The notes under the pieces were generated by a model. The model had not been told where the DNA came from. It ran no database searches and saw only the letters and a program-made list of their open reading frames with translations. Below, in pieces: positions 9,521 through 18,738 of a stretch of DNA of 64,000 nucleotides. How positions within the stretch are numbered: position 1 is the first letter of the stretch; each line of letters begins with the position of its first letter. This DNA comes from G963701675 sp963701675. Lineage in GTDB: Bacteria; Planctomycetota; Planctomycetia; Gemmatales; Gemmataceae. Position numbers and translations under genes: made by a program. The stretch lies in assembly GCA_963701675.1 (NCBI GenBank), contig OY969623.1, forward strand, positions 3,410,001 through 3,474,000, given 5' to 3'.

Positions 9521-11263
9521 TTACGGGTTGCGCCGTTCGCGTTCCGGCTTGTCTCGTGGAAGCAGGGTTTCCAGGTTGGCGACTCGCATCGCCGCGACGG
9601 CCATCACTTGAGCACCCTGAATCAGATTCGCCTCGTTCACTTTGTCTAGTGTGTCCGTCTGCGTGTGATGCGTGAAACGGTACTCGCTCATATCCTGGGC
9701 AACCATGAACCCAGGTACTCCGACTCGTTCAAACGATTGGTGATCGCTGCCGCTCATGCCGCGGATGCTAATGTCTTCCACACCCACTGCCTTGAGGGAG
9801 ACAAGCTCATGGTCCATGATCGGCTTGAGAACCGAACGTCCTTGCAAGCCGATACCCGTGACTTTTCCGGTGCCCGTGTCGTGTACGAGACACATCGAAG
9901 TCTTGGGCATCTCGTCCTTGTGCTTGTCCACGTACGCGCGTGAGCCGTGTAAGCCCTGCTCTTCGCCGGAGAAAAGGCAGAAACGAATCGTCCGCTTGGG
10001 CTTTACGCCGCACTGTGCGAGCATGCGTGCCGCCTCTAGGACGATACAGGTTCCCGTGCCATTATCTGTTGTTCCTTGGGCCAGATCCCAGGAATCAATG
10101 TGCGCGCCCAGGAGGACGAATTCGTCGGGTTTCTCGCTGCCCTTGATTTCGCCCACCGTGTTATAGACCACAATCGGGCCGGGAATGAATTGGTTCGTTA
10201 TTTCGATTTCAACTTGCGTTTTCGCCGGATCAGGACGAGTCGCCAGTCGATGCAAAAGCGAATAATGCTCGTGGGCAACATAAACCGTCGGCACCGGTTC
10301 GGGGGAATCCGCCCGATCCTGTCCACGCCATCTTCCCGTGGTCACCAACAATCCTTGGGGTTTGGCAGAGTCATTGAGTTTGATTGCTGCGCCTTCAATG
10401 CGCAGAAACTCCACGAATTCAGGCGAGTTCATGAACCGCCCGAACCGGGCGCGCTCGGCCCGTGGACTTGGATTCTGATTCGTCGGCGGATTTGGCCTGG
10501 TATCCTGAGCCGGTTTCGCGTCGCCTTCCGGCTTCTTGTCCGGGTTTGCCTTCTGATCCGCGTCCGGTTTCGCCTCGCCCGTCGGTTTGGCGTCCGGGTT
10601 GGTAGCTCGAGGCGGTGACTCCGGTGATTGACGTCGATTGCCTGCTCCGGGTTGTCCGGGAGTGAAGCCGTCGCTTCGACCCGATAAGTCGTTTATCGGC
10701 ATTACACGAGCCGGAGCGCCGCACAACACGATCGCATTCTTCAGCTTTCCGGTGTAGTTCTTTAGGTCTCCCGAATTCTGTGCATTCACGACCACGACGT
10801 CGCTCACAACTTTTCCTTTGGTGCTCGGCGCCCAGCCGGCGGACGCCATGAGCAGGGAGCGGCCATTCTCCGGTTGCAACAGCCGCGCCGTTACGTGGCC
10901 GCGCTCCCAGCCGACGGGAATGGTCCACGGCTCAAGCTGTACGTTGGTGAGCCCGTAGCTCTTCATTTTCTCGGCCGTCCATTCATTCGCGCGCTTCAGA
11001 TTGGCGGAACCGGTAAGCCTTGGGCCAATAATGTCACTCATGTAAGTGAGATTGGTCATGATCTCCGACTTGTCCTTGGCAGCCGTGATCAGCTTTTGAT
11101 CGAGGGCTATCGCTTCCGCCGATTGGGCCGGCGTCTTGTCGGCGGTCGTTGCCGCCTGCTGTGCCAAGCCGCAGGCAACCGCCGTGAGCGCGACACCGAT
11201 TGCCGCCACGGTAGGTCGAACCAAGTTCCGTAAACTGGATGAACGGAAAAGTGTCGGACGCAT
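9521..11263 (-). CDS. Secreted M28 family zinc aminopeptidase
   Basis: 580 residues with an N-terminal signal sequence (AAIGVALTAVACGLAQQ). A PA-like segment (VVVVNAQNSGDLKNYTGKLKNAIVLCG) is followed by a hydrophilic, Pro/Lys/Asp/Asn-rich linker (about residues 200-275) and then the M28 catalytic core. Predicted zinc ligands and catalytic residues are visible: His388 and Asp400 (GAHIDSWD...TTDNGTG), Glu434-435 (FSGEEQG), Asp462 (VHDTG) and His532/533 (FTHHTQTDT). A ribosome site (AAAGG) precedes the ATG. The protein should release amino acids from peptides outside the cytoplasm. The linker is unusual for the family and splits the PA segment from the core. Confidence 0.92.
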   Translation of the reverse strand: MRPTLFRSSSLRNLVRPTVAAIGVALTAVACGLAQQAATTADKTPAQSAEAIALDQKLITAAKDKSEIMTNLTYMSDIIGPRLTGSANLKRANEWTAEKMKSYGLTNVQLEPWTIPVGWERGHVTARLLQPENGRSLLMASAGWAPSTKGKVVSDVVVVNAQNSGDLKNYTGKLKNAIVLCGAPARVMPINDLSGRSDGFTPGQPGAGNRRQSPESPPRATNPDAKPTGEAKPDADQKANPDKKPEGDAKPAQDTRPNPPTNQNPSPRAERARFGRFMNSPEFVEFLRIEGAAIKLNDSAKPQGLLVTTGRWRGQDRADSPEPVPTVYVAHEHYSLLHRLATRPDPAKTQVEIEITNQFIPGPIVVYNTVGEIKGSEKPDEFVLLGAHIDSWDLAQGTTDNGTGTCIVLEAARMLAQCGVKPKRTIRFCLFSGEEQGLHGSRAYVDKHKDEMPKTSMCLVHDTGTGKVTGIGLQGRSVLKPIMDHELVSLKAVGVEDISIRGMSGSDHQSFERVGVPGFMVAQDMSEYRFTHHTQTDTLDKVNEANLIQGAQVMAVAAMRVANLETLLPRDKPERERRNP

Positions 11264-11301
11264 GTGGACCTTTCTTCGCGTTTAGCGATTCGAAGTTTGC
11301 A

Positions 11302-11739
11302 TCACCGCTTCTCGCGCTTGTAGCTAACGAGGAAAATCTCCGTATCTTTCTTGCTCTGGAACTCTTTGGGCCGTTCTTTGCCGCCAAGGGTGTAACAAAT
11401 TCGGAGCGTGTCGTCCTTTACTTCATAAATCGCCGGGATTGTATTGCCTTTGTTCGGACCTTCCGTGCCGATGACATCCATGGACTTCGGAGTTTTGGCA
11501 CTGTCGATCTTCAACTGCCCCTCGTCAACAACTTCTCCCCATTTGACGGTATACTTATCGCCTTTGATCACAAGCCGAAGGTCCTTGAGAATCTCTTCCT
11601 GGAGCGGGTTGCCATTCAACTCCGCCTTGGTCGGCGCCCAGGTACCTTCCAGCATTTTCGCGTCACTCTTATCGTCGCCGCAGCAGACACTCGGCGTCCA
11701 CGCCAGGATGAACGCCGCGACGAATACCTGAGTCTTCAT
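11302..11739 (-). CDS. TIGR03067 domain protein, secreted
   Basis: 145 residues with a cleavable signal peptide ending near SVCCG. The mature part has the pattern of the planctomycete TIGR03067 family: LEGTWAPTKAELNGNPL near the start and DTLRICYTLGG..RPKEF near the end, a lipocalin-like beta-barrel. Function in this family is unknown. Its ATG overlaps the stop of the SRPBCC gene upstream by 4 bp (ATGA), so the two are probably translated together. Confidence 0.85.
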   Translation of the reverse strand: MKTQVFVAAFILAWTPSVCCGDDKSDAKMLEGTWAPTKAELNGNPLQEEILKDLRLVIKGDKYTVKWGEVVDEGQLKIDSAKTPKSMDVIGTEGPNKGNTIPAIYEVKDDTLRICYTLGGKERPKEFQSKKDTEIFLVSYKREKR

Positions 11740-12212
11740 GCGGAACCTCCAGTCCTAGTTGCAGTCGCGTTTGCTTCAGCGACTTTCTTCAAATCGTCGA
11801 TGTCCCGCTCCATGCATTTTCTCATGCTGCCCATGAATAAGAATGCCAGTGGAGTCATGAGCTTCGCAAAGAACGACACCGGCTTCGCCTCGAACAGCAT
11901 CTCCAGCATGGTTCCATTGCCGTCGGGTCGAAAAGCGTAGACGCTGCGGTACTCCGCGCCGTGAGACTCGCATTTGACTTCATAGCGATTCGGCGGTTCG
12001 AACGCGGAGAAATACATCTCTTCCGTTGCTTCCTTGCCGAACATCACGCGTGTCTCCCGGAAGCGCGTGCCGACACCGACGGGTCCCGGCGTCAGTTTTT
12101 CCAGTTTCTTGATTCCCGAAACCCGCTCCGGCACCCGCTCAATGTCGGCAAAGATGTCGAACACTCTTTGCGGCGAAGCCTCGATGCGCTTTGTCACGGT
12201 GCATTCGGCCAT
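11736..12212 (-). CDS. SRPBCC (START-like) domain protein
   Basis: 158 residues. The N-terminus TVTKRIEASPQRVFDIFADIERVPERV and the ending with alternating strands and a long C-terminal helix (MERDIDDLKKVAEAN) fit the polyketide-cyclase/dehydrase type of SRPBCC hydrophobic-cavity proteins. No membrane segment or signal is seen beyond a hydrophobic stretch (LMTPLAFLFMGSM). The ligand cannot be told. It forms a two-gene unit with the TIGR03067 gene downstream (4-bp overlap). Confidence 0.8.
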   Translation of the reverse strand: MAECTVTKRIEASPQRVFDIFADIERVPERVSGIKKLEKLTPGPVGVGTRFRETRVMFGKEATEEMYFSAFEPPNRYEVKCESHGAEYRSVYAFRPDGNGTMLEMLFEAKPVSFFAKLMTPLAFLFMGSMRKCMERDIDDLKKVAEANATATRTGGSA

Positions 12213-12414
12213 AAGTATTTCCTCTAGCGAACGGTGTTACTATTGGACTGACCCGCAGGCGGACTGTCAATGAGGTTGTTCAGTTACTACGGGTGATTCG
12301 TGCCGCCCATCGTTGCGACTCCAGCGCTGCGCGCCAATCGAACCCATCGTGTTTATCACATGGCTCAGTGGCTCGTCAACAAGGCAACGGCAGATTCGGG
12401 CGAGCCGAGCCGCG

Positions 12415-13431
12415 TTAGCGGCCGGGTTGCTGGGCCGGAAGCGTCGCCGCATCACACTCTTCCGCCGTCAAGGGAACGTCGGCCGAAGCGGGACCCGTAG
12501 GCGCCTCTCGGTGAAGGATGAGCCAGGCCGTCGGCAAAAGCACGAGGGCCATTCCGGCCAGTGTGACCAACTCATAACTGCGGCCGAGAAAGATGGTTTC
12601 GAGCGACATCGCCAGAGGAATCTGGCTCAAGCCGACAACTGAAACTTGTGCCGGCGGACCGGCTGCGAAAGCCTTCGTCAAAAAGAGTTGACCGATCGTG
12701 GCGGCCACCCCGATACCGAGTAGCATCGCCAACGTCGGCGTGTCCGTGGCGCCGATCCACTGGGTCGGTTGGTCGAAGACAAAAAGCGACGCGATGCAGA
12801 AGAGCAACGACACGAAGGAGAAATGAACCACGATGGCCCGAGCGTTGATTCCTGAAAGTCGATGAAGCCCAATCATCGCAATGGCCGTGCAGAACGAACT
12901 GGCGAGCGCGATCACGGTTGCAAAGTCAGCATGTGCATGTTGAATCAACATCACACCTACGAAGCTCACGCCGACAGAAAGCCAGACGATCTTCGAGGGG
13001 CGAATTCCCAGCACCGGCCACGACAACAGCGCCACCCAAACCGGGAATACGTTGGTCAGCGTCAGAACATCCGACACGTGGACGCGCGAGTATGCATAGA
13101 ACGTCCCCACGAGACTTAGGCTGCCCGCAATGCTGCGCATCCAAAGCGTCCGATTCTTCCACACTTCGGCTCGGAACGGCGCCCGTCCTGCAAGAATGGT
13201 GGCAAACACCAGGGCCAGCCCGGTGCGGGCCACGGTGATGACGCGCCAGTCGCAAGTACGGCTGAGCACGTGGACCATGGTTGCCATAATCGAAAAAGCC
13301 AGGCAACCGCTCAGCATCCAGACATACGGCCGAAGAGTCGACGTTGGAGCGCCGATGCCTCCGTCCGGATGGGAATGCGAACTAAAATGAGCGGGTTTCG
13401 ATTGATGCAACGGCGGATCCTTGATCGTCAC
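12415..13431 (-). CDS. EamA/DMT family transporter
   Basis: 338 residues with about ten hydrophobic segments in two EamA halves, for example VWMLSGCLAFSIMATMVHV and GTFYAYSRVHVSDVLTLTNVFPV in the first and AMLLGIGVAATIGQLFLTKAFA in the second. It is probably an exporter of small metabolites in the inner membrane. I chose the GTG at 13431 because it overlaps the stop of the leucine-rich-repeat gene by four bases (GTGA). An ATG at 13452 is the alternative and would add seven residues. Confidence 0.85.
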   Translation of the reverse strand: MTIKDPPLHQSKPAHFSSHSHPDGGIGAPTSTLRPYVWMLSGCLAFSIMATMVHVLSRTCDWRVITVARTGLALVFATILAGRAPFRAEVWKNRTLWMRSIAGSLSLVGTFYAYSRVHVSDVLTLTNVFPVWVALLSWPVLGIRPSKIVWLSVGVSFVGVMLIQHAHADFATVIALASSFCTAIAMIGLHRLSGINARAIVVHFSFVSLLFCIASLFVFDQPTQWIGATDTPTLAMLLGIGVAATIGQLFLTKAFAAGPPAQVSVVGLSQIPLAMSLETIFLGRSYELVTLAGMALVLLPTAWLILHREAPTGPASADVPLTAEECDAATLPAQQPGR

Positions 13432-14243
13432 AGGTCCACCTTTACGTTGCACTTCTTCAGTTCCTCTACCTGCTTCGATTTCGCTTCTTCAGAGAGTGGG
13501 TTGCCTTTTAAGTAGAGTCGTAGATAGGGAGCAAATCGTTTGGGTCCCTCCGCATCGGCCTTGCATGCAGCAACGAACGGCGCCAGGTCACTAAGTTTAT
13601 TTCGATCGAGCATGAGGATGCTCAATTCGGTCTGTTTCGCGAGCGGCGCCAGGCTCTCCACCTGGTTGTCGCTCAGATTCAGGACCCGTAGGCGTGTGAC
13701 TTTTTCCAAGGGAGCGATGTCTTTGATTTGATTTCGTTCCACGTGCAACGACCCAAGCTTTGCGATACCGGCAACGGGTGTAATGTCACTGAGCTTGTTG
13801 CCGCCGAGGTAAAGCGCGTTTAACGCCGGCAACTTCGCTAATGGCTCGACCGTGGCGATCTGGTTGTCTGATAACTCCAAGTACTGAAGCTTTGTCAGAC
13901 CCGCGAGCGATGTGATGTCGATAATCTGATTCTTGGCAAGATCGAGCGACTGAATGTTCGTCAGGTCTTTGAGCGGCGTGAGATCGGCTACTTGATTTTT
14001 GGTTAATTTCAATTGCGCGAGGTTCTTGCACTTCTCCAATCCCGCGAGGCTCTTGATGTCCTTGCCGGGCGCCTCGAGGAAAAAAACACCGAGGAGCTTC
14101 TCGTCTGTGAGATCGCCTTTCGGCTCCATCAAGACGGCGCGAATCGCCGCCTCTAGATTCTTGTCGGCAATCGACTCGGCCAGGCAGGGAGTAGCAAGGG
14201 CAAATGACGCGACCGCACTCACGAAGACACCGATCCGACACAT
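13428..14243 (-). CDS. Secreted leucine-rich-repeat protein
   Basis: 271 residues. Signal peptide MCRIGVFVSAVASFALATPCLA, then about eight leucine-rich repeats of roughly 22 residues of the internalin-like type (L..L.L..N.I.DI..L). Asn-Gln/Asn-Lys appears at the turn of each repeat. The chosen ATG has GGAGGG eight bases upstream. An in-frame upstream ATG at 14291 lacks this. The protein is probably a periplasmic or surface binding scaffold; its partner is unknown. The transporter gene downstream is translationally coupled (GTGA). Confidence 0.85.
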   Translation of the reverse strand: MCRIGVFVSAVASFALATPCLAESIADKNLEAAIRAVLMEPKGDLTDEKLLGVFFLEAPGKDIKSLAGLEKCKNLAQLKLTKNQVADLTPLKDLTNIQSLDLAKNQIIDITSLAGLTKLQYLELSDNQIATVEPLAKLPALNALYLGGNKLSDITPVAGIAKLGSLHVERNQIKDIAPLEKVTRLRVLNLSDNQVESLAPLAKQTELSILMLDRNKLSDLAPFVAACKADAEGPKRFAPYLRLYLKGNPLSEEAKSKQVEELKKCNVKVDL

Positions 14244-14347
14244 AGCATTTGCCCTCCACACACTCGAAAAGTGAATCATATCCGGTATCATTTCAGTCGC
14301 ACACCCATGACGCCGTGTTGCCGGCTCGAATACGTTATACTGTCACG

Positions 14348-15388
14348 ATGGCCGATCATCTCGACGATCGAGTTGAAGACGACATCGACACACCACTCTG
14401 GCTTCCGAGCCCGGAATTGCGGCGCCGGTTGTGGATGGCCAGTTGGCTGACGTTGGCGACCGGCGTGCTCTTTTCCGCGAGTTCCGTCGCATCCATGACG
14501 GAAGGAAATGCCAAGGGAATCACGGTCGCCGATGGTTTTGCCTGGGCGGCCTTGCTGCCGGCGTTGTATCTGGCATTCACCTATTGCGCCATCGCGAAAG
14601 AGGTGGACAGCCCGTCGTTGGCAAAGAGCGTGCAATGTGTCTTCCTGGTCACCGTTCTTTTGCGAATATACCAATTGGCCACCGCGAGCGCCTTTAACCT
14701 CTTCGGCCAGATTCTCGTTTGGTCGGTCTTCGTGTTAGGGCTATTAGGTCTTGTCCTTTTGCCGTTCTTATCGACTCACGAAAAACCGACATGGGGCGGC
14801 GGGCCGCCAAAACCAGACCCGCCCACAGAAGACAAACGCTCCACCGCCGAAGCGGCGGCGGCCGGCGCAACTCGGGCCGGCGCACTGGGCGCGGTGGTGA
14901 TCGGTATCTTCGCGGTCTTCAAGTTTTTTGGCAAGTTCTTGGTGAAGATAGCGCTCTTCAAGGGCATTGTCAATTTCGTTCAAAACCTCGCTTGGCATCT
15001 CGTCGCGGTTGGTTTGGTGATTCTCATGGCCATCGCATACCTGGTATGGTTCGCCATCGCGAAGATTCGGCTCAGCAAACGACTCGGTGGAATGGCCGCT
15101 GTCTTGGGCTGGTTCGAGATCGTACGCTTGATCGTTGTGTTTGGCTGCGGCTTGCTGGTAAACGCCGAGATTGCCGACGCGAGGCTCCAGCCGGAGATGG
15201 ACCCCAACGCTCGCGCGGAGTTCGAAGCCGGCCTGTTGTCGGATTTCGCGGCAATAGAGCTCGGCGCCGATGTCTTGTGGACCGCATTGACCATCTGTTT
15301 CTTCCTGTCCGTGCGTGGCCGGCGCGATCCTCAGGATGACTATCAAGACCTTTATGCGGCCGATTATTCGAACACCCATGTGACCTGA
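14348..15388 (+). CDS. Integral membrane protein of unknown function
   Basis: 346 residues. About eight membrane segments are visible: four in the first half (LWMASWLTLATGVLFSASS, WAALLPALYLAFTYCAI, CVFLVTVLLRIYQLA, VWSVFVLGLLGLVLLPF), then a Pro-rich cytosolic linker (GGGPPKPDPPTEDK), then four more. I do not recognise the family. It is divergent from the leucine-rich-repeat gene across a 104-bp gap. The ATG at 14348 is preferred because the sequence upstream in frame looks non-coding. Confidence 0.7.
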   Translation: MADHLDDRVEDDIDTPLWLPSPELRRRLWMASWLTLATGVLFSASSVASMTEGNAKGITVADGFAWAALLPALYLAFTYCAIAKEVDSPSLAKSVQCVFLVTVLLRIYQLATASAFNLFGQILVWSVFVLGLLGLVLLPFLSTHEKPTWGGGPPKPDPPTEDKRSTAEAAAAGATRAGALGAVVIGIFAVFKFFGKFLVKIALFKGIVNFVQNLAWHLVAVGLVILMAIAYLVWFAIAKIRLSKRLGGMAAVLGWFEIVRLIVVFGCGLLVNAEIADARLQPEMDPNARAEFEAGLLSDFAAIELGADVLWTALTICFFLSVRGRRDPQDDYQDLYAADYSNTHVT

Positions 15389-15485
15389 TCAGGAACGAGG
15401 CCCGGTCGGTGTGGCATGAAAAACCCGACTAGGCTACCATAGCGATAACTTGCCCAAGCCCACCGAACACCCAGCGGAGTATGCG

Positions 15486-16916
15486 ATGCAAAACGTACGA
15501 TATGGGCAGCGAAAGCCTTTGGCTGCCGTGATTGTCCTTACCATCCTGGCGGCAGTCCCCAACGCTGCACGGGCGCAGGACGACGATCTCCGCGAACGCC
15601 TGTTGGCACTCAACAGCATCACCGGCGATGAGACAGTCGACGGCCAGGTGCGAGCACTCGCCAAGGACCCGGCCGCTACGAAGAAGCTGTTGAACGCGGC
15701 ATTGCCAATGGCAAAGGAAAAGGAGCAGCCGTTCAACTTCAACGCCGCCTACATTCTGGGCCAGGTCGCACTTGAACTCAAGGAACATGGCACAAGCCAG
15801 GTGTTCTTCCGCGTCTGCCTCGAACAGGCCGCCAAGCTCGGCAGTTCACGCAAGTTGGTTCAAGGGCTTGCCGGGCTGGAACGGAATATCGATGCACTGT
15901 TCACCGACAAGAAGTACGAAGAGTCCGCCAAACTTTCCCAGGAGCTTCTGGAAACACTGGAAAAACAAAAAATCAGCCAGGAAGTTCGCGAGGAGTTCCT
16001 TCGACATTGGATTCGCGCCTTGACAAAGGGCGGTCGGGCGGACGAAGCAGACAAGATGCTGGAAAACCTGCTGAAGGTTCGTGGTCAGAACTGGCGCAAC
16101 GTTGAGCTGCGTGCCTGGTACTTCCGCGATACAGGCCGATTGAACGACGCGGCCAAGACCTATGAAGAAGTCATTCAATTGCTCGACAAGGACAGGGATG
16201 GAGACTGGGTTGTCCGCGGAGATCGCATTGCGCGCCTGCACATGACCCTTGGGCAAGTCTACTTCAACCTCAAGGAGGCGGATAAGTCGAACAACCACAT
16301 CAAGAAATCCGCGGAGGTTTACGAAGATCTTCTTAAGCAGATCCTGGGCAGCGATCAGATTGAAGACCCAGAACGCGGCCGGCTCGTCGAACAGATTCGC
16401 TACTTACTGAGTGGCATCTATGTCGACATGAAAAATGTAGACCAGGCCATCGAATACCTGAAGCAACTTGTCGCCGATCATCCCGACAACCCCACGTACA
16501 ACAACGATCTCGGCTACATCATGGCCGACAATGATAAAGGCAGCCTCGACGAGGCCGAAAAGCTCATCCGGCGTGCGCTCGAAGAGGACCGCAAACGACG
16601 GCGCGACGACGACGCCAACATCAACGCGGAAGACGACAAGGATAATGCGGCATATCTCGACAGTTTGGGCTGGGTCCTGTTCAAGAAGAAACAATACCCC
16701 GAGGCGAAGAAGTTCCTATTGAAGGCGGTTGAGGATCCGAAGGACGGTCAGCACACGGAGATTTACGATCACCTCGCCGATGTGCATTTGGCCCTGGGAG
16801 AAAAGGATGCCGCCATTGCAGCGTGGAAGAAAGGCCTCGAAGTAGTGCGCGACTTTCCTCGTGAACAGATCCGCAAGGAACAAGTCGAGAAAAAGCTAAG
16901 GGAGCACCAACCGTAA
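15486..16916 (+). CDS. Secreted TPR-repeat protein
   Basis: 476 residues. Signal peptide ending LTILAAVPNAARAQ, then TPR helices throughout (LGQVYFNLKEADKSNNHIKKSAEVYEDLL; AYLDSLGWVLFKKKQYPEAKKFLLKAVED; DHLADVHLALGEKDAAIAAWKKGLE). The C-terminal two or three repeats are the clearest. The ATG at 15486 follows GCGGAG and fits the signal peptide better than a TTG 36 bases upstream. The likely role is a periplasmic scaffold for protein-protein contacts; no enzymatic domain is seen. Confidence 0.83.
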   Translation: MQNVRYGQRKPLAAVIVLTILAAVPNAARAQDDDLRERLLALNSITGDETVDGQVRALAKDPAATKKLLNAALPMAKEKEQPFNFNAAYILGQVALELKEHGTSQVFFRVCLEQAAKLGSSRKLVQGLAGLERNIDALFTDKKYEESAKLSQELLETLEKQKISQEVREEFLRHWIRALTKGGRADEADKMLENLLKVRGQNWRNVELRAWYFRDTGRLNDAAKTYEEVIQLLDKDRDGDWVVRGDRIARLHMTLGQVYFNLKEADKSNNHIKKSAEVYEDLLKQILGSDQIEDPERGRLVEQIRYLLSGIYVDMKNVDQAIEYLKQLVADHPDNPTYNNDLGYIMADNDKGSLDEAEKLIRRALEEDRKRRRDDDANINAEDDKDNAAYLDSLGWVLFKKKQYPEAKKFLLKAVEDPKDGQHTEIYDHLADVHLALGEKDAAIAAWKKGLEVVRDFPREQIRKEQVEKKLREHQP

Positions 16917-16918
16917 TA

Positions 16919-16946
16919 GAGCCGCGCGGTTCTGCGAACCGCGGCT
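16919..16946 (+). terminator. Hairpin after the TPR gene
   Basis: AGCCGCG-CGGTT pairs with AACCG-CGGCT, a stem of about 10 bp with one unpaired C and a short loop, three bases after the TAA of the TPR gene. There is no T run, so it is a possible terminator or mRNA 3' end stabiliser. Confidence 0.5.
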
Positions 16947-16979
16947 ATTGAATCTGCATTGAGAACGCCCTACGAATTC

Positions 16980-17038
16980 AAACGCAGATTACGCAGATTT
17001 TCGCAGATTCTCAGCGATAATCTGCGTAATCTGCGTTT
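16980..17038. repeat. Long inverted repeat made of AACGCAGATT units
   Basis: A perfect 20-bp inverted repeat (16980-16999 and 17019-17038) whose arms are two copies of the unit ACGCAGATT; a third, imperfect copy lies in the loop. It sits between the convergent TPR and birA genes, where it can form a hairpin in either transcript. It belongs with the other short-unit repeats of this window (17416, 21126, 22621, 32724, 53271). Confidence 0.8.
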
Positions 17039-17041
17039 TGG

Positions 17042-17812
17042 TTAGGGCAATCTCATGTGTCGAACAGTTTCGGGCGATATGCGCTGAACTTTTCCATCCT
17101 CAGTTTCCACCTCAACCGCATCAAACGTCACGTCGTTGAGTCGACCACTCCAAGTTTCAGTTAGACACTCCACCAACACCCTTCGGCCAAGCAAACCGAG
17201 ATACCGTTTCCAACGTTCTTCCAGAGCGCCGATATCGCCATCCAACAGCCGGCCATATTCTTCATCGAGTTTCTCGATGAGCACTTCCGCAACCATCCTT
17301 GGCTCGAGAACCCTGCGGCCGAAAACTGCAAGCGATCCGGCCTCTGGCAACTGGGCTTCGGCAAAGCTTTCCGGCGACTGCGTCACGTTGAGACCAATGC
17401 CGGCCACCACATGCTCTGACCCCTGACCGCTGACCCCTGACCCCTGCTCGATAAGGATGCCGCAAACCTTCCGCCCATCAATCAAGACATCGTTCGGCCA
17501 TTTGATCTTAGCCAGCAGTCCGGCGACTTCGAATATGGTTTCACAGACCGAAACGGCAGCCCAGGCGGTGAGGATGGGCGCCCTACCAAGTTTTTCCGGC
17601 GGGAAAAGCAACACGGACATGAGCACACCCGCGCCGCGTGGGCACACCCATTTCCTGTCGCGTTGTCCGCGCCCGGCCGTTTGTTCGTCAGCCAACACCA
17701 CGACCCCATCATTGGCACGGTCCGTCGCCATTTCCCGCGCCACTTCGTTGGTGCTCGCAACGCATTCGAAATGCAGTACCTTGCAACCGATATGTTTGGT
17801 TTCGCGACTCAC
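17042..17812 (-). CDS. birA: Biotin--[acetyl-CoA-carboxylase] ligase
   Basis: 256 residues, class I type without the DNA-binding domain, so it is an enzyme only and not the biotin-operon repressor. It makes biotinyl-AMP and transfers biotin to the carboxyl carrier protein of acetyl-CoA carboxylase. The biotin loop GRGQRDRKW is at 47-55 and the catalytic KIKWPNDVLI..RKVCGILIE at 102-122. Right after this, residues 124-134 (GSGVSGQGSEH) are encoded by a heptamer repeat, in place of the usual short hydrophilic turn. The C-terminal small barrel is present. The GTG start overlaps the nadC stop by four bases (GTGA), so nadC and birA are probably co-translated. Confidence 0.93.
   Translation of the reverse strand: MSRETKHIGCKVLHFECVASTNEVAREMATDRANDGVVVLADEQTAGRGQRDRKWVCPRGAGVLMSVLLFPPEKLGRAPILTAWAAVSVCETIFEVAGLLAKIKWPNDVLIDGRKVCGILIEQGSGVSGQGSEHVVAGIGLNVTQSPESFAEAQLPEAGSLAVFGRRVLEPRMVAEVLIEKLDEEYGRLLDGDIGALEERWKRYLGLLGRRVLVECLTETWSGRLNDVTFDAVEVETEDGKVQRISPETVRHMRLP
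17416..17446. repeat. In-frame heptamer repeat (CTGACCC)n inside birA
   Basis: CTGACCC, CTGACCG, CTGACCC, CTGACCC and CTG follow one another without gaps on the plus strand. On the coding strand they give the Gly/Ser/Gln-rich stretch at residues 124-133 of the ligase. Three heptamers equal 21 bp, so such arrays can grow or shrink in frame. The unit resembles the heptamer STRR repeats known from cyanobacteria in length and style. Confidence 0.85.
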
Positions 17813-18720
17813 GTTTCGATATCCAACGCGATGTCGAGAGCCTGCGCGGAGTGGGTGATGGCGCCGACGCTGATGCGATCGACGCCCGTTTCCGCGATGG
17901 CGCGTACGGTGTCCAGCGTTACGCCGCCCGAGGCTTCTACAAGCACACGCTCGTCCGGTTCACACTCCGCGTTGCGGCCGGACACGGCTTCTTGGATTTC
18001 GCCAGTCCTCATGTTGTCTAACAGGATGACATCCGGGCGGCAGTCTAGTGCGATCCAGAATTGCGTCAGGCTATCGACTTCGATTTCAATTTGAATTCCC
18101 GGACGAGTTTCTCGCGCTCGGTGCACCGCGTGTTCGATCCTGCGTAGTTCATCAGTGCCAGGTAGTGCAGCCAGATGATTGTCCTTGATCAGGATCGCAT
18201 CGTAGAGTCCCATGCGGTGATTGTGCCCGCCGCCCCAGCGCACGGCGTACTTCTCCAATAGCCGCCAGCCGGGTGTTGTCTTCCGAGTGTCGTAAATCTT
18301 GCACGGTAGTCCTTCGATCGCATCGACAAACTTCCGCGTCAACGTCGCCACGCCGCTCAGGTGCTGGAGGAAGTTCAGCGCGGTTCGCTCCGCGGTGAGT
18401 ATGAACTCCATGATACCGGTTACGACCGCCAACCGCGTCCCGGGTTCGACGCGCGTACCGTCGGTCACCAATGCCTCCAGTTTCAAAAGCGGTGTGTGGG
18501 CAGTTTGCAGGGCAAGCTCCACTGCGGGCAGTCCAGCGACTACTCCCGCGGCCTTCGCGACAAATACGGCCCGACCCGTCAAATCCGTGGGAATGAACGA
18601 CTTGCTCGTCACGTCACCCGGGCGTTCGTCCATCGTTACAGACGCCGGCCCGAGATCCTCAGCGAAGGCGAGTTCAACCAAGTGCTGGCAGGCAGCAGTT
18701 TCGTCGGCTGAAAAGACCAT
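17809..18720 (-). CDS. nadC: Nicotinate-nucleotide pyrophosphorylase (carboxylating), quinolinate phosphoribosyltransferase
   Basis: 303 residues, normal length. The enzyme turns quinolinate and phosphoribosyl pyrophosphate into nicotinate mononucleotide in NAD synthesis. Visible signatures are ERTALNFLQHLSG (111-123), TRKTTPG (145-151), RWGGGHNHRMGL, IKDNH (178-182) and the late VEASGGV..DTVRAIAETGVDRISVG. The gene lies 18 bp downstream of the TPR kinase gene and overlaps birA by four bases. NadA and NadB genes are not in this window. Confidence 0.96.
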   Translation of the reverse strand: MVFSADETAACQHLVELAFAEDLGPASVTMDERPGDVTSKSFIPTDLTGRAVFVAKAAGVVAGLPAVELALQTAHTPLLKLEALVTDGTRVEPGTRLAVVTGIMEFILTAERTALNFLQHLSGVATLTRKFVDAIEGLPCKIYDTRKTTPGWRLLEKYAVRWGGGHNHRMGLYDAILIKDNHLAALPGTDELRRIEHAVHRARETRPGIQIEIEVDSLTQFWIALDCRPDVILLDNMRTGEIQEAVSGRNAECEPDERVLVEASGGVTLDTVRAIAETGVDRISVGAITHSAQALDIALDIET

Positions 18721-18738
18721 ATACTCGTGATACGAAGT

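Noticed and set aside
17416..17446. Possible CRISPR or IS end in the heptamer array
   Set aside because: The unit is too short, there are no spacers, and no transposase is near.
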